A DNA stretch of 8,375 nucleotides, taken from assembly GCA_964528575.1 (NCBI GenBank), contig CAZGTQ010000348.1, positions 1 to 8,375 of the forward strand, written 5' to 3'. The DNA comes from CAZGTQ01 sp964528575 (GTDB taxonomy: Bacteria; Planctomycetota; UBA1135; GCA-002686595). Each line of letters opens with the position of its first letter. Position 1 is the first letter of the stretch. The position numbers were made by a program, and so were the translations under genes. Below are positions 1 through 7,551 of this stretch, in pieces. The notes under the pieces were generated by a model. That model saw only the letters and a program-made list of their open reading frames with translations. It did no database searches and had not been told where the DNA came from.

Positions 1-2
1 CG

Positions 3-755
3 CGGGACGCCGCGCGGCGGCTCGCGGAGCGGCTCGAGCACGAGAGCGAGCTGCGGCTGCGCTGGCGGATCGTCGACCTGCTCCAGCGGCTGTCGGGCAT
101 GAAGTACCGGCTCGACCACCGTCCGTGGCAGCGGTGGGCGAACGAGCTGGCCGCCGACTGGTCGCCCGCGGCGCCGGGCGACGAGACGGACGAGCCCGAC
201 TTGGGCGGCGACCGCTCGATCTCGTTCGCCGGGATGCCGGTGATCTCGGAGCGCGTCGCGTTCCTCGTCGACTTCTCCGGGTCGCTGTGGAAGGAGCAGG
301 AGAGCGGCCGCACGCGCAAGGAGATCGTCGACGAGAAGCTGAGCGCGGCGCTCCGCTCGCTCCCGCCGCAGACCCTGTTCAACGTGATCCCGTACACCGA
401 GGACCCGCACCCGTGGGAGGACGAGCTCGTCGAGGCGAAGCCGCGGGCGGTCGACAAGGCGCTCGAGGCCTTCCTCGAGTGCACCGAGTCGGGCACCGGC
501 GACTTCTACCACGCGGTGCAGGTCGCGCTCGCCGACCCGCGCGTCGACACGCTCATGGTGCTGACCGACGGCGCGCCGTCGGGCGGGGATCGCTGGAACC
601 TCGAGCTGATGATCGAGCTCCTCGACGAGCAGGGCCGCTACCGCCAGGTCGCGTTCGACTCGCTGCTCGTCGACTGCCCCAAGCGCCTGCAGAAGCACTG
701 GTCCGAGCTCGCGCGCCGCACGGGCGGGCGCAGCATCGCGGTGGAGCTCGAATGA
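3..755 (+). CDS. HEAT-like tail plus VWA domain protein, 5' partial
   Basis: The reading frame is open to the left edge, so the true start lies outside the window; 250 residues are visible. The first ~50 are helical and charged, with an SGMKYRLDHRPWQRW stretch. That resembles the end of a HEAT/PBS-repeat region, where planctomycete proteins often carry an LTG...W..W motif. A VWA domain follows from about residue 84 to the end. Its MIDAS metal-site residues are visible: DFSGS (D90, S92, S94), Thr165 in SGTGDF and Asp189 in LTDG. An intact MIDAS implies divalent-metal-dependent ligand or partner binding, not catalysis. An internal ATG at 99 would give 218 residues but would cut into the helical region, so I do not favour it. 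No signal peptide can be judged because the N-terminus is missing. The stop overlaps the nnrE start (ATGA). VWA assignment is firm; the HEAT assignment and the role are inferred. Confidence 0.8.
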   Translation, partial: RDAARRLAERLEHESELRLRWRIVDLLQRLSGMKYRLDHRPWQRWANELAADWSPAAPGDETDEPDLGGDRSISFAGMPVISERVAFLVDFSGSLWKEQESGRTRKEIVDEKLSAALRSLPPQTLFNVIPYTEDPHPWEDELVEAKPRAVDKALEAFLECTESGTGDFYHAVQVALADPRVDTLMVLTDGAPSGGDRWNLELMIELLDEQGRYRQVAFDSLLVDCPKRLQKHWSELARRTGGRSIAVELE

Positions 756-1438
756 CGCAGGCGCTCCGGCGCGACGCGGTGCGCGAGCTCGACCGCCGCG
801 CGATCGAAGAGTACGGCGTCCCGTCGATCCTCCTGATGGAGAACGCCGGTCGCGCGTGCGCCGACGAGGCCCGCGGCTTGCTCGCCGGCCGAGCGCCGAA
901 CGGGCCGGTCGTCGTGCTGTGCGGCCCCGGCAACAACGGCGGCGACGGCCTCGTGATCGCGCGCACGCTGTTCAACCGCGGCACGCCGGTCGAGGCGTGG
1001 TGCACGGTCCCGCTCGAGCGTCTCGCCGACGCGTCGAGCGACGTGCGCACGAACCTCGCGCTCTACCGCTCGCTCGGCGCACCGTTGCGTGCGGTCGCCG
1101 ACGCCGAGGCACTCGCGGAGGCGGCCCCGCGACTGGCCGCGTCTCCGCTCGCGGTCGACGCGCTCTTCGGCACGGGCCTCACGCGCCCGCTGGAGGGCCA
1201 CCAGGCCGCGGTCGTGCGCGCGCTCGCCGCGTCGGGCGCCCCGGTGCTCGCCGTCGACGTCCCGAGCGGCTTGGACGCGGACACGGGCGACGTGCTCGGC
1301 GCCGTCGCGGACGCCGAGGTGACGGTGACGTTCGTCGCGCCCAAGCCCGGTTTCGAGCGCGGCGAAGGCCCGCGCGCCTGCGGCCGCATCGTCGTCGCCG
1401 AGATCGGCATCCCACGCCCGCTCCTCGACCGCGCCTGA
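752..1438 (+). CDS. nnrE: NAD(P)H-hydrate epimerase (YjeF_N domain)
   Basis: 228 residues, the usual size for a stand-alone YjeF N-terminal domain. The enzyme interconverts the R and S epimers of NADHX/NADPHX, the damaged hydrated cofactors, so that the S-specific dehydratase can restore NAD(P)H; it is cytoplasmic. Family motifs appear in order: LMENAG (28-33), GPGNNGGDG (58-66), DALFGTGL (136-143), DVPSGLDADTG (169-179) and TVTFVAPKPG (191-200). The C-terminal ADP/ATP-dependent dehydratase (NnrD) domain that is fused in E. coli YjeF is absent, so NnrD must be encoded elsewhere. The start at 752 overlaps the upstream stop by 4 nt, and a GGTGGAG ribosome site at 740-746 lies 5 nt before it. 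Translational coupling to the VWA gene is therefore likely. The gene ends 26 nt before the convergent amidase stop. Confidence 0.93.
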   Translation: MTQALRRDAVRELDRRAIEEYGVPSILLMENAGRACADEARGLLAGRAPNGPVVVLCGPGNNGGDGLVIARTLFNRGTPVEAWCTVPLERLADASSDVRTNLALYRSLGAPLRAVADAEALAEAAPRLAASPLAVDALFGTGLTRPLEGHQAAVVRALAASGAPVLAVDVPSGLDADTGDVLGAVADAEVTVTFVAPKPGFERGEGPRACGRIVVAEIGIPRPLLDRA

Positions 1439-1464
1439 CCGGGGCACCCCGCTACTCGTGCGCT

Positions 1465-3177
1465 TCAGCCGTCCTTCGGCGCGAGCTCCGGGTGCTCGAG
1501 GTGGTAGGCGGTCGCGCGCTGCCACGCGCCCGCGAGCGCGAGCAGGCGCGCCTCGTCGTACAGCTTGCCCGTGAAGCTGATGCTGAACGGGCGGCCCGAG
1601 CGCTCGCCGAAGCCGCACGGCGCGACGACGGTCGGGTGGCCCGTCAGGTTCGTCGCGGTCAGGATCGAGCCCGCGAAGCTGGGGTGCACGAGCGCGTCGA
1701 CGCCCTCGAGCGCCGCGGCCCAGTCGCGGCAGAGCAGCGTGCGCAGCCGGTTCGCGCGCACGTACTCGACCGCGGGGATCAAGCGCGCGACGCGGAACGC
1801 GTTCGGCCACGCGCGGCGGTCCTGGCGCACGAGCTCGTCGTCGCGGCCGCTGCGCGTCAGCTCGTCGAACGCCGCGGCCGCCTCCGCGTCGAGGATGATC
1901 CGCATCGCGTCGACGGGGTAGTCCGGCAGCTCGACGGGGACGAGCTCGACGCCCAGCGCGCGCAGCTCGCCCGTGACGTGGGCCCAGAGCTCGCCGCGGC
2001 CCTCGAACGCGCCCGCGGGGATCCCGACGCGCCAGCCCGAGACGTCGCACGGGCCCGGGACGCGGAACGGGACGTCCGCGACGGAGGGATCGCGCCCGTC
2101 GGGCCCGTGGATCGCGTCGAAGACGAGCGCCGCGTCGTCGACCGAGCGGCAGATCGGCCCGAGCTTGTCCATCGACCACGACAGCGCCATCGCGCCGTGC
2201 CGGCTCACCCGGCCGAACGTCGGCCGCAGCGCGCTCGTGCCGCACTCGTTCGAGGGCGACACGATCGAGCCGAGCGTCTCGGAGCCGATCGCGAAGGGCA
2301 CGCAGCCGGCGGCGACCGCGGACGCGGAGCCCGCCGACGAGCCCGAGGAGCCGCGCTCGGGGTCCCACGGGTTGCGCGTCCGCTCGCCGAACCACACATC
2401 GCCCATCGCGAGCGCGCCGAGCGAGAGCTTCGCGACGAGGATCGCGCCGGCCGCGTCCAGCCGCTCGACCACGGTCGCGTCGACGTCGATCGTCTGGTCC
2501 GCGAACGGTTTGGCGCCCCACGTCGTCGGATGGCCGCGCACCGCGAGCAGGTCCTTCGCGCCCCACGGGATCCCGTGCAGCGGCCCGCGCCAGCGCCCGG
2601 CGTCGAGCTCGGCGTCGAGCGCGCGCGCCTGCTCGCGCGCCCGCTCGGCGGTGAGCGTGATCACGCAGTGCAGCGTCGGGTCGTAGCGCTCGAGCCGCGC
2701 GAGCGAGAGCTCGACGAGCTCCGCGCACGTCACCTGCCGCGTCCGCACGAGCGCCGCGAGCGTGCGCAGGTCGGCGAACGCGAGCTCCTCGAGATCGTCC
2801 GGCCGCCGGGCAGCGGGCCACGTCCGATCGAACGGCGGCGGCGTCCAGGGCGAGGCGGCGAGCGGCGGCACGAGCGGCGTGAACACGAGCGCGGGGAAGA
2901 CCGCGTTGTCGAGCTCGCGCGCGCGCAGCCGCTCGTAGCCGCGCAGGTTCGACGCGACGTCGTCGAGCATCATCTCGATCTCGCCGTCGGTCAGCGGCAA
3001 CCCGATCAGCGCCGCCGCCGCGCGCACGCCCGCGGCGTCGACCACTTCGACCGCGTCCACGGCGTCGACCGCGTCGACCGTGTCGACGGCGTCGACCGCG
3101 TCGACCGTGTCGGGCTCGTCGTCCGCGGCCGGAGCGGGATCCTGGAGACAGAGCACGGCACAGGCGACCAGCAGCAT
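1465..3177 (-). CDS. Exported amidase-signature hydrolase
   Basis: 570 residues from the ATG at 3177; the frame could extend further upstream, but a GGAGG six bases before this ATG and the hydrophobic N-terminus fix the start. Residues 1-17 (MLLVACAVLCLQDPAPA) resemble a short signal peptide lacking an N-terminal charge. An acidic Val-Asp-Ala repeat (23-48) and a ~90-residue family-specific extension follow. The amidase-signature domain runs from about 130 to 565. Its triad is visible: Lys208 in HGIPWGAKD, cis-Ser280 in the Gly/Ser-rich loop before SAVAAG, and nucleophile Ser304 in GSETLGSI, 24 residues on, as in GatA and FAAH. Leu302 stands where Gly or Ala is usual. The family hydrolyses amide bonds; the substrate cannot be read from sequence. 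GatA is unlikely, given the export signal and the absence of gatB/gatC. Transcription diverges from the acyl-CoA cluster and converges on nnrE. Confidence 0.9.
   Translation of the reverse strand: MLLVACAVLCLQDPAPAADDEPDTVDAVDAVDTVDAVDAVDAVEVVDAAGVRAAAALIGLPLTDGEIEMMLDDVASNLRGYERLRARELDNAVFPALVFTPLVPPLAASPWTPPPFDRTWPAARRPDDLEELAFADLRTLAALVRTRQVTCAELVELSLARLERYDPTLHCVITLTAERAREQARALDAELDAGRWRGPLHGIPWGAKDLLAVRGHPTTWGAKPFADQTIDVDATVVERLDAAGAILVAKLSLGALAMGDVWFGERTRNPWDPERGSSGSSAGSASAVAAGCVPFAIGSETLGSIVSPSNECGTSALRPTFGRVSRHGAMALSWSMDKLGPICRSVDDAALVFDAIHGPDGRDPSVADVPFRVPGPCDVSGWRVGIPAGAFEGRGELWAHVTGELRALGVELVPVELPDYPVDAMRIILDAEAAAAFDELTRSGRDDELVRQDRRAWPNAFRVARLIPAVEYVRANRLRTLLCRDWAAALEGVDALVHPSFAGSILTATNLTGHPTVVAPCGFGERSGRPFSISFTGKLYDEARLLALAGAWQRATAYHLEHPELAPKDG
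3046..3108. repeat. 9-bp tandem repeat (GTCGACCGC-type) within the amidase gene
   Basis: Seven consecutive 9-nt units, each close to gtcgaccgc, run from 3046 to 3108. Units 2-4 (3055-3081) and 5-7 (3082-3108) form a 27-bp tandem duplication with a single mismatch, so the array shows two levels of amplification. On the minus strand it encodes Val-Asp-Ala/Thr triplets just after the amidase signal peptide. Changes in copy number would keep the reading frame. It is probably a flexible acidic linker produced by replication slippage. Confidence 0.9.
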
Positions 3178-3183
3178 CGGCGA

Positions 3184-3188
3184 CCTCC
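3184..3188 (-). promoter_or_regulatory. Ribosome binding site deciding the amidase start
   Basis: The plus strand reads cctcc here, giving GGAGG on the coding strand with a 6-nt spacer to the ATG at 3177. This is the best-placed Shine-Dalgarno in the region. It argues for the 570-residue product over a longer frame that opens at 3333 and has a low-complexity, proline-rich leader. Confidence 0.8.
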
Positions 3189-3192
3189 GCAA

Positions 3193-3311
3193 GAGACGAG
3201 CGAGAACGGAATCCGACCGGCACGGTAACCGATCCCACCGAGCGCCGGTCCGCAGGGCGGAGGGTGGGGGTGGCGGGCCCGCGCAGAGCCTCGCCGCCGC
3301 TCGCTCGTCTC
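3193..3311. repeat. 12-bp perfect inverted repeat, arms 95 nt apart
   Basis: The left arm GAGACGAGCGAG (3193-3204) is the exact reverse complement of the right arm CTCGCTCGTCTC (3300-3311). The left arm lies only 5 bases upstream of the amidase ribosome site. Such a pair between divergent genes could be two operator half-sites or a long stem in the amidase leader RNA. Chance is also possible in GC-skewed sequence. Confidence 0.5.
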
Positions 3312-3322
3312 GATGCCGCGCT

Positions 3323-3342
3323 GCCGGCTTCACGAAGCCGGC
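3323..3342. repeat. Perfect hairpin, 8-bp stem with 4-nt loop
   Basis: gccggctt (3323-3330) and aagccggc (3335-3342) pair fully around the loop cacg. No T-tract follows on either strand, so it is not a typical intrinsic terminator. It directly precedes the 14-bp tandem array and may belong to the same intergenic repeat element. Confidence 0.6.
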
Positions 3343-3356
3343 GCCGCGAGACCGTG

Positions 3357-3398
3357 CCTCCAGGCCGGTGCCTCCAGACCGGCGCCTCCAGACCGGCG
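3357..3398. repeat. 14-bp tandem array, three copies
   Basis: Unit cctccagaccggcg is present three times head to tail (3357-3370, 3371-3384, 3385-3398). The first copy differs at two positions and the other two are identical. The 12-mer ccggcgccgcga occurs both upstream (3338-3349) and at the array's right end (3393-3404), so the hairpin and array look like parts of one repetitive block. It is non-coding and lies about 95 bases before the hydratase start. Confidence 0.85.
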
Positions 3399-3411
3399 CC
3401 GCGACGCCCCG

Positions 3412-3442
3412 TTCGACCGCTCGGTGTCCGATCTGCTAGAAC
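3412..3442 (+). promoter_or_regulatory. Possible promoter of the acyl-CoA cluster
   Basis: TGCTAGAAC at 3434-3442 resembles an extended -10 element (TGn followed by TATAAT-like TAGAAC). A weak -35-like TTCGAC lies at 3412-3417 with a 19-nt spacer. It is the most AT-rich spot near the hydratase start and would give a 5' leader of roughly 45 bases. The match is imperfect and sigma-factor preferences of this organism are unknown. Confidence 0.35.
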
Positions 3443-3493
3443 CTTCGGCCCGTTCCGCCGCTCGCGCGCCTCCCGCACCCCCTTCCGCCCGCC

Positions 3494-4318
3494 ATGAACG
3501 AACTCTCCGCTCCCGAGAGCCTGCCGCGCGGCAAAGTGCACTGGCGCGCCGCCGGACCGGTCGCCGTGCTGACGCTGACGAACCCGCCGGCGAACGGCTA
3601 CTCGTACGACATGATGCGCGACCTCGACGAGGCGATCCTGCGGGCGCGCTTCGACGACGCGGTCCAGGCGATCGTGCTCGCGGGCGAGGGCGAGAAGTTC
3701 TTCTGCGCCGGCGCGGACATCGCGATGCTCAACGACGTCACGCCGACGTTCAAGTACGCGTTCTGCCTGCACGCGAACGAGACGCTGCTGCGCCTCGAGC
3801 ACACGCCCAAGCTCGTGATCGCGGCGCTCGGCGGCCACTGCGTCGGCGGCGGCCTCGAGGTCGCGCTCGCCGCCGACCTGCGCGTCGCGCGGCGCGGCTC
3901 GGGCCGCTGCGGGCTGCCCGAGGTCTCGCTCGGCGTGCTCCCCGGCACCGGCGGCACCCAACGGCTCGCGCGCGAGCTCGGCAAGTCGCGCGCGATCGAG
4001 ATGATGGCGACGGGCGAGCTCGTCGATTACGAGCGCGCGCACGAGCTCGGCCTGGTGAACCGGCTCCTCGATGCCGATTCCGACGGCGCGTTCCTCGCGC
4101 AGGTGCTCGAGCTCGCGCGCTCGTTCTGCGCGCCCGGCAAGGCGGCGATGAGCGTCGGCCACATCAAGCGCGCGGTGCAGACGGGGCTCGAGCTGCCGCT
4201 CGAGGCGGGCCTCGCGCTCGAGCGCGAGCTCCAGGCGAAGTTGTTCGCGTCCGAGGACGCGCGCGAGGGCATCGCGGCCTTCGTCGAGAAGCGCAAGCCG
4301 ACGTTCAAGGGAGCCTGA
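3494..4318 (+). CDS. Enoyl-CoA hydratase/isomerase (crotonase) family
   Basis: 274 residues, normal for a single-domain crotonase. Enoyl-CoA hydratases add water across the 2,3 double bond of trans-2-enoyl-CoA to give 3-hydroxyacyl-CoA, in the cytoplasm. The fold's markers are in order: NPPANGYS near 30-37, the oxyanion-hole stretches FFCAGADI (69-76) and GGHCVGGGLE (113-122), and GLPEVSLGVLPGTGGTQRL (140-158). Both acid-base glutamates of true hydratases are present, Glu122 and Glu143, equivalent to rat Glu144 and Glu164 with a one-residue insertion between them. This supports hydratase over isomerase or hydrolase activity; chain length is unknown. No Shine-Dalgarno is visible before the ATG at 3494, where the leader is pyrimidine-rich, so initiation may be SD-independent. 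It is the first gene of a three-gene cluster; the next starts 3 nt after its stop. Confidence 0.92.
   Translation: MNELSAPESLPRGKVHWRAAGPVAVLTLTNPPANGYSYDMMRDLDEAILRARFDDAVQAIVLAGEGEKFFCAGADIAMLNDVTPTFKYAFCLHANETLLRLEHTPKLVIAALGGHCVGGGLEVALAADLRVARRGSGRCGLPEVSLGVLPGTGGTQRLARELGKSRAIEMMATGELVDYERAHELGLVNRLLDADSDGAFLAQVLELARSFCAPGKAAMSVGHIKRAVQTGLELPLEAGLALERELQAKLFASEDAREGIAAFVEKRKPTFKGA
4307..4313 (+). promoter_or_regulatory. Ribosome binding site supporting a GTG start
   Basis: AAGGGAG lies inside the last codons of the hydratase gene, 8 nt before the GTG at 4322. It supports this non-ATG start and tight co-translation of the oxidoreductase with the hydratase. Confidence 0.7.
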
Positions 4319-4321
4319 GCG

Positions 4322-5359
4322 GTGCGCGCGCTCCGCATCCACGGCCACGGCGGGCCCGACGTGCTGTCGATCGACGACGTACCCGAGCCGCAGGCGCCCG
4401 CGCGCGGCGAAGTGCTCGTGCGCGTGCTCGCGACGTCGATCAACCACCTCGACCTGTGGGTGCGCCGCGGCATGCCGGGCGTCGAGATCCCGCTGCCGCG
4501 CGTGCTCGGCTGCGACGGGATCGGCGCGGTCGTCGCGCTCGGCGCGGGCGTCGAGGGCCTGCGCGTGGGCCAGCACGTCGTGCTCGCGCCCGGGTACAGC
4601 TCCGGCACGTCGCCCGAGGACGCGGCCGGCGACGACCACCTCGCGCCCGACTACGGCATCCGCGGCGAGCACAGCGACGGCTTCGATCAGGAGCTCGTGA
4701 CGCTCGAGCAGCGCTTCGTGCTCCCGCTCCCCGGCGGCGTCGAGCCGCGGCACGCGGCGGCGGTTCCGCTCGTGTTCCTCACCGCGTGGGGCATGCTCGT
4801 CGAGCGCGCGCGCGTCGCGCCCGGCGAGACCGTGCTCGTGCTCGGCGGCGCGAGCGGCGTCGGCTCCGCCGCGATCCAGATCGCGCGGCACGCGGGCGCG
4901 CGCGTGCTCGCGACCGGCGGCAGCGACGAGAAGCGCGCCCTCGCGCGCGAGCTCGGCGCCGAGGCGGCGGTCGACCACCGCGACCCGAGCTGGGGCAAGG
5001 CGATCAAGGAGCTCACCGACGGCCGCGGCGCGGACGTCGTCGTCGAGCACGTCGGCCCGGCGACGTGGGACACGTCGATGCGCGTGCTCGCGCGCCGCGG
5101 GCGGCTCGTGACGTGCGGCGCGACGACGGGGCCGAAGGTCGCGCTCGTGCTCCCGCACCTGTTCATCAAGAACCAGTCGGTGCTCGGCTCGACGATGGGG
5201 CCGCGGCGCGCGCTCGCGACGATCTTCGAGCGCATCGCGAGCGGCGACTACCGGCCCGTCGTCGACTCGGTCGTGCCGATGTCGCAAGCGGCGAGCGCTC
5301 ACGAGCGGCTGGAGCAGAGCGACGTGCTCGGCAAGATCGTGTTGGTTCCCGCGGAGTGA
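4322..5359 (+). CDS. MDR-superfamily NAD(P)H-dependent oxidoreductase lacking zinc ligands
   Basis: 345 residues with a GTG start, typical for medium-chain dehydrogenase/reductases. An N-terminal GroES-like domain (about 1-130) precedes a Rossmann domain with VLGGASGVGSAAIQIA (173-188). The ATGGSDEK segment (197-204) ends the second strand and resembles NADPH-using quinone-oxidoreductase-type members. The catalytic-zinc positions carry Asn41 (NHLDLW) and Cys64 (GCDG) instead of Cys and His. The structural-zinc lobe keeps its length, but all four cysteine positions are replaced: Ser94, Ser97, Asp100 and Ala108. The product should therefore be a zinc-independent reductase. Lying between a hydratase and a hydroxyacyl-CoA dehydrogenase, it may reduce an enoyl-CoA or related unsaturated intermediate, but that rests on context. 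Alternatives are quinone or aldehyde reduction. Confidence 0.88.
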   Translation: MRALRIHGHGGPDVLSIDDVPEPQAPARGEVLVRVLATSINHLDLWVRRGMPGVEIPLPRVLGCDGIGAVVALGAGVEGLRVGQHVVLAPGYSSGTSPEDAAGDDHLAPDYGIRGEHSDGFDQELVTLEQRFVLPLPGGVEPRHAAAVPLVFLTAWGMLVERARVAPGETVLVLGGASGVGSAAIQIARHAGARVLATGGSDEKRALARELGAEAAVDHRDPSWGKAIKELTDGRGADVVVEHVGPATWDTSMRVLARRGRLVTCGATTGPKVALVLPHLFIKNQSVLGSTMGPRRALATIFERIASGDYRPVVDSVVPMSQAASAHERLEQSDVLGKIVLVPAE

Positions 5360-5387
5360 GCTCCGCCTTCCGAAAGAGCAGCGACGG

Positions 5388-6251
<864 letters not shown>

Positions 6252-6257
6252 ATCGCG

Positions 6258-6272
6258 ACGCGCCCGGCGCGT
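6258..6272 (+). terminator. GC-rich hairpin after the acyl-CoA cluster
   Basis: ACGCGC (6258-6263) pairs with GCGCGT (6267-6272) around the loop ccg, starting 6 bases after the dehydrogenase stop. Its position suits an operon end, but there is no T-tract, so termination strength is doubtful. Read-through into the next gene, 49 nt downstream, remains possible. Confidence 0.35.
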
Positions 6273-6300
6273 AGGCGGCCCGGACCTCGAGGAGGACACG

Positions 6301-7551
6301 ATGAGCGAGAGTGCATGGGGCGACGAGCCCGGCGAGCAGAAAGTCACGGCGAAGGGCGGCGTCCCCGGCTGGGTGTGGGGCTGCGGGGGCGGGTGCCTCG
6401 TGCTGCTCGTGCTCGGGATCGTCGGGGCGATCTACCTCGGGGGGAAGGTCGCCGAGCAGGTCCAGATGGCGATGGACCCAGAGGTCCAGTGGCCGCGGAT
6501 CGCCGAAGCGATGCCGTTCGAGGAGAGGCCGCAGGGCTACACGGCGTTCGGGATCCCGTTCGTCGGCTTGGCGCCGGGGATCGAGTGGATGGTGATGCTC
6601 GTCGCCGATTCCGCCTCCGCGATCGTGTTCTCGTTCTCCGACGCGGAGAGCGGCGACGTCGACACGATGTTCGAGCCCGGCTTCGACGCGAGCTCGATGG
6701 GGTTCGGCGGTTGGGGCGATCCCGAGGTCGGCACGATCGTGATCCAGGGGCGCGAGACCCGTTGCGTGCGGTTCTGGGCGAAGAGCGGCGGGGAGATGTT
6801 CGGCCAGCAGCCCCAGGCCGGCAGCTTGACCGGCGGCAGCATCATGATCGACCTCTCGGGCGACGGCGAGCCGGTGATCGTGCAGGTCTCGGACTCCCAC
6901 GTCCGCAAGGGCGAGCAGATCTCCGACGAGACCGTGCGCGCCTTCTTCGCGCCCTTCGACGCGTGGGGTCCGCGCATCCCCGAGTCCGAGAAGGAGCGCG
7001 ACATGGAGGCCGGAGCGGCGGTGGACGCCGAGGTCCTGTGGGCGCGCGTCGCCCAGGTGCTGCCCTCCGGCGCGCGGCCGCGCGGGCTGGTCGCCTTCGA
7101 CCTCCCGGCCGATCCCGCCTCCTCGATCGACTGGTCCCTCGTCCTGTACGGCGAAGAGGCGGAGATCGTCGCCGGCCTCGCCGCGTTCGAGGACGAGCGG
7201 GAGCTCGAGGGCCTGTTCGCGCCCGTCGCGACGCCGCGCCTCCACGGCCTCGCGACGCCGCAGGAGCCCGAGGCCGGCACGATCGAGATCCAGGGCCGCG
7301 AGACGCGCGCCGTGCGCTTCTTCGCGGAGCGCTCGCCGCTCCTCGCGCTGATCCCGGGCGAGACGGAGCTGGCAGCGCGGCGCCCCGGCATCGCCGTCGA
7401 CCTCGCGCAGGAGGGCGAGGCCGTCGTGCTCTTCGTCCTCGACCTCGACCCGGGCGCCGCGGACGCGCCGATCGACGACGAGGTCGTGCGCTCGTTCCTC
7501 GAGCCGTTCGACGTGTGGGGAGCGGATGACGGCGACGAGCGCGAGCGCTGA
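6301..7551 (+). CDS. Membrane-anchored protein with a duplicated domain, unknown function
   Basis: 416 residues; I do not recognise the family. A short hydrophilic N-terminus (1-20) is followed by one transmembrane segment (about 23-48) opening with GCGGGC, then two homologous domains at residues 59-223 and 242-407. Matching landmarks are VQW/VLW at the start, GTIVIQGRETRCVRFW versus GTIEIQGRETRAVRFF, a VDL/IDL strand with the following VV/VI strand, and FFAPFDAWG versus FLEPFDVWG at the end; each pair is offset by 182-184 residues. The domains are acidic and look like soluble alpha/beta modules. Topology is uncertain because the flanking charges are balanced. GAGGAGG at 6289-6295, 5 nt before the ATG, is the strongest ribosome site in the window. 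The gene overlaps the next one by 26 nt, and the two products share architecture, so they may form one complex. Confidence 0.85.
   Translation: MSESAWGDEPGEQKVTAKGGVPGWVWGCGGGCLVLLVLGIVGAIYLGGKVAEQVQMAMDPEVQWPRIAEAMPFEERPQGYTAFGIPFVGLAPGIEWMVMLVADSASAIVFSFSDAESGDVDTMFEPGFDASSMGFGGWGDPEVGTIVIQGRETRCVRFWAKSGGEMFGQQPQAGSLTGGSIMIDLSGDGEPVIVQVSDSHVRKGEQISDETVRAFFAPFDAWGPRIPESEKERDMEAGAAVDAEVLWARVAQVLPSGARPRGLVAFDLPADPASSIDWSLVLYGEEAEIVAGLAAFEDERELEGLFAPVATPRLHGLATPQEPEAGTIEIQGRETRAVRFFAERSPLLALIPGETELAARRPGIAVDLAQEGEAVVLFVLDLDPGAADAPIDDEVVRSFLEPFDVWGADDGDERER
6475..6969 (+). repeat. Internal domain copy A of the 416-residue anchored protein
   Basis: Encodes residues 59-223. It contains GTIVIQGRETR (144-154) and closes with FFAPFDAWG (215-223). 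Relative to copy B it carries a Gly/Met-rich insert (about 128-139) and a longer loop before the GSIMIDL strand. Similarity is clear at protein level but weak at DNA level, which suggests an old duplication. Confidence 0.75.
7024..7521 (+). repeat. Internal domain copy B of the 416-residue anchored protein
   Basis: Encodes residues 242-407. It contains GTIEIQGRETR (326-336) and closes with FLEPFDVWG (399-407). A linker of about 18 charged residues (224-241) separates it from copy A. Confidence 0.75.

Larger units (their letters stand above)
3178..3493. other. Divergent intergenic region between amidase and acyl-CoA cluster
   Basis: These 316 bases separate two divergently transcribed starts, so they should carry promoters for both directions. 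I see a 12-bp inverted repeat (arms 3193-3204 and 3300-3311), a perfect 8-bp hairpin (3323-3342), a three-copy 14-bp tandem array (3357-3398) and a possible plus-strand promoter (3412-3442). No convincing minus-strand promoter could be picked out. Open frames crossing the region are low-complexity Arg/Pro/Ala readings with no recognisable domain, so I treat it as non-coding. Confidence 0.7.

Noticed and set aside
1440..1451. cggggcaccccg between the convergent nnrE and amidase stops as a bidirectional terminator.
   Set aside because: The stem is only 4 bp with a 4-nt loop and no T-tract on either side; too weak to call.
3160..3177. LVAC near the amidase N-terminus as a lipoprotein lipobox.
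   Set aside because: The cysteine would be residue 6, leaving no charged n-region or proper hydrophobic stretch before it. Only a TTG start without a ribosome site would make it plausible.
1465..3177. Amidase as the GatA subunit of the tRNA amidotransferase.
   Set aside because: It has a signal-like N-terminus and a long extension, no gatB or gatC lies nearby, and the nucleophile loop diverges from the GatA consensus.
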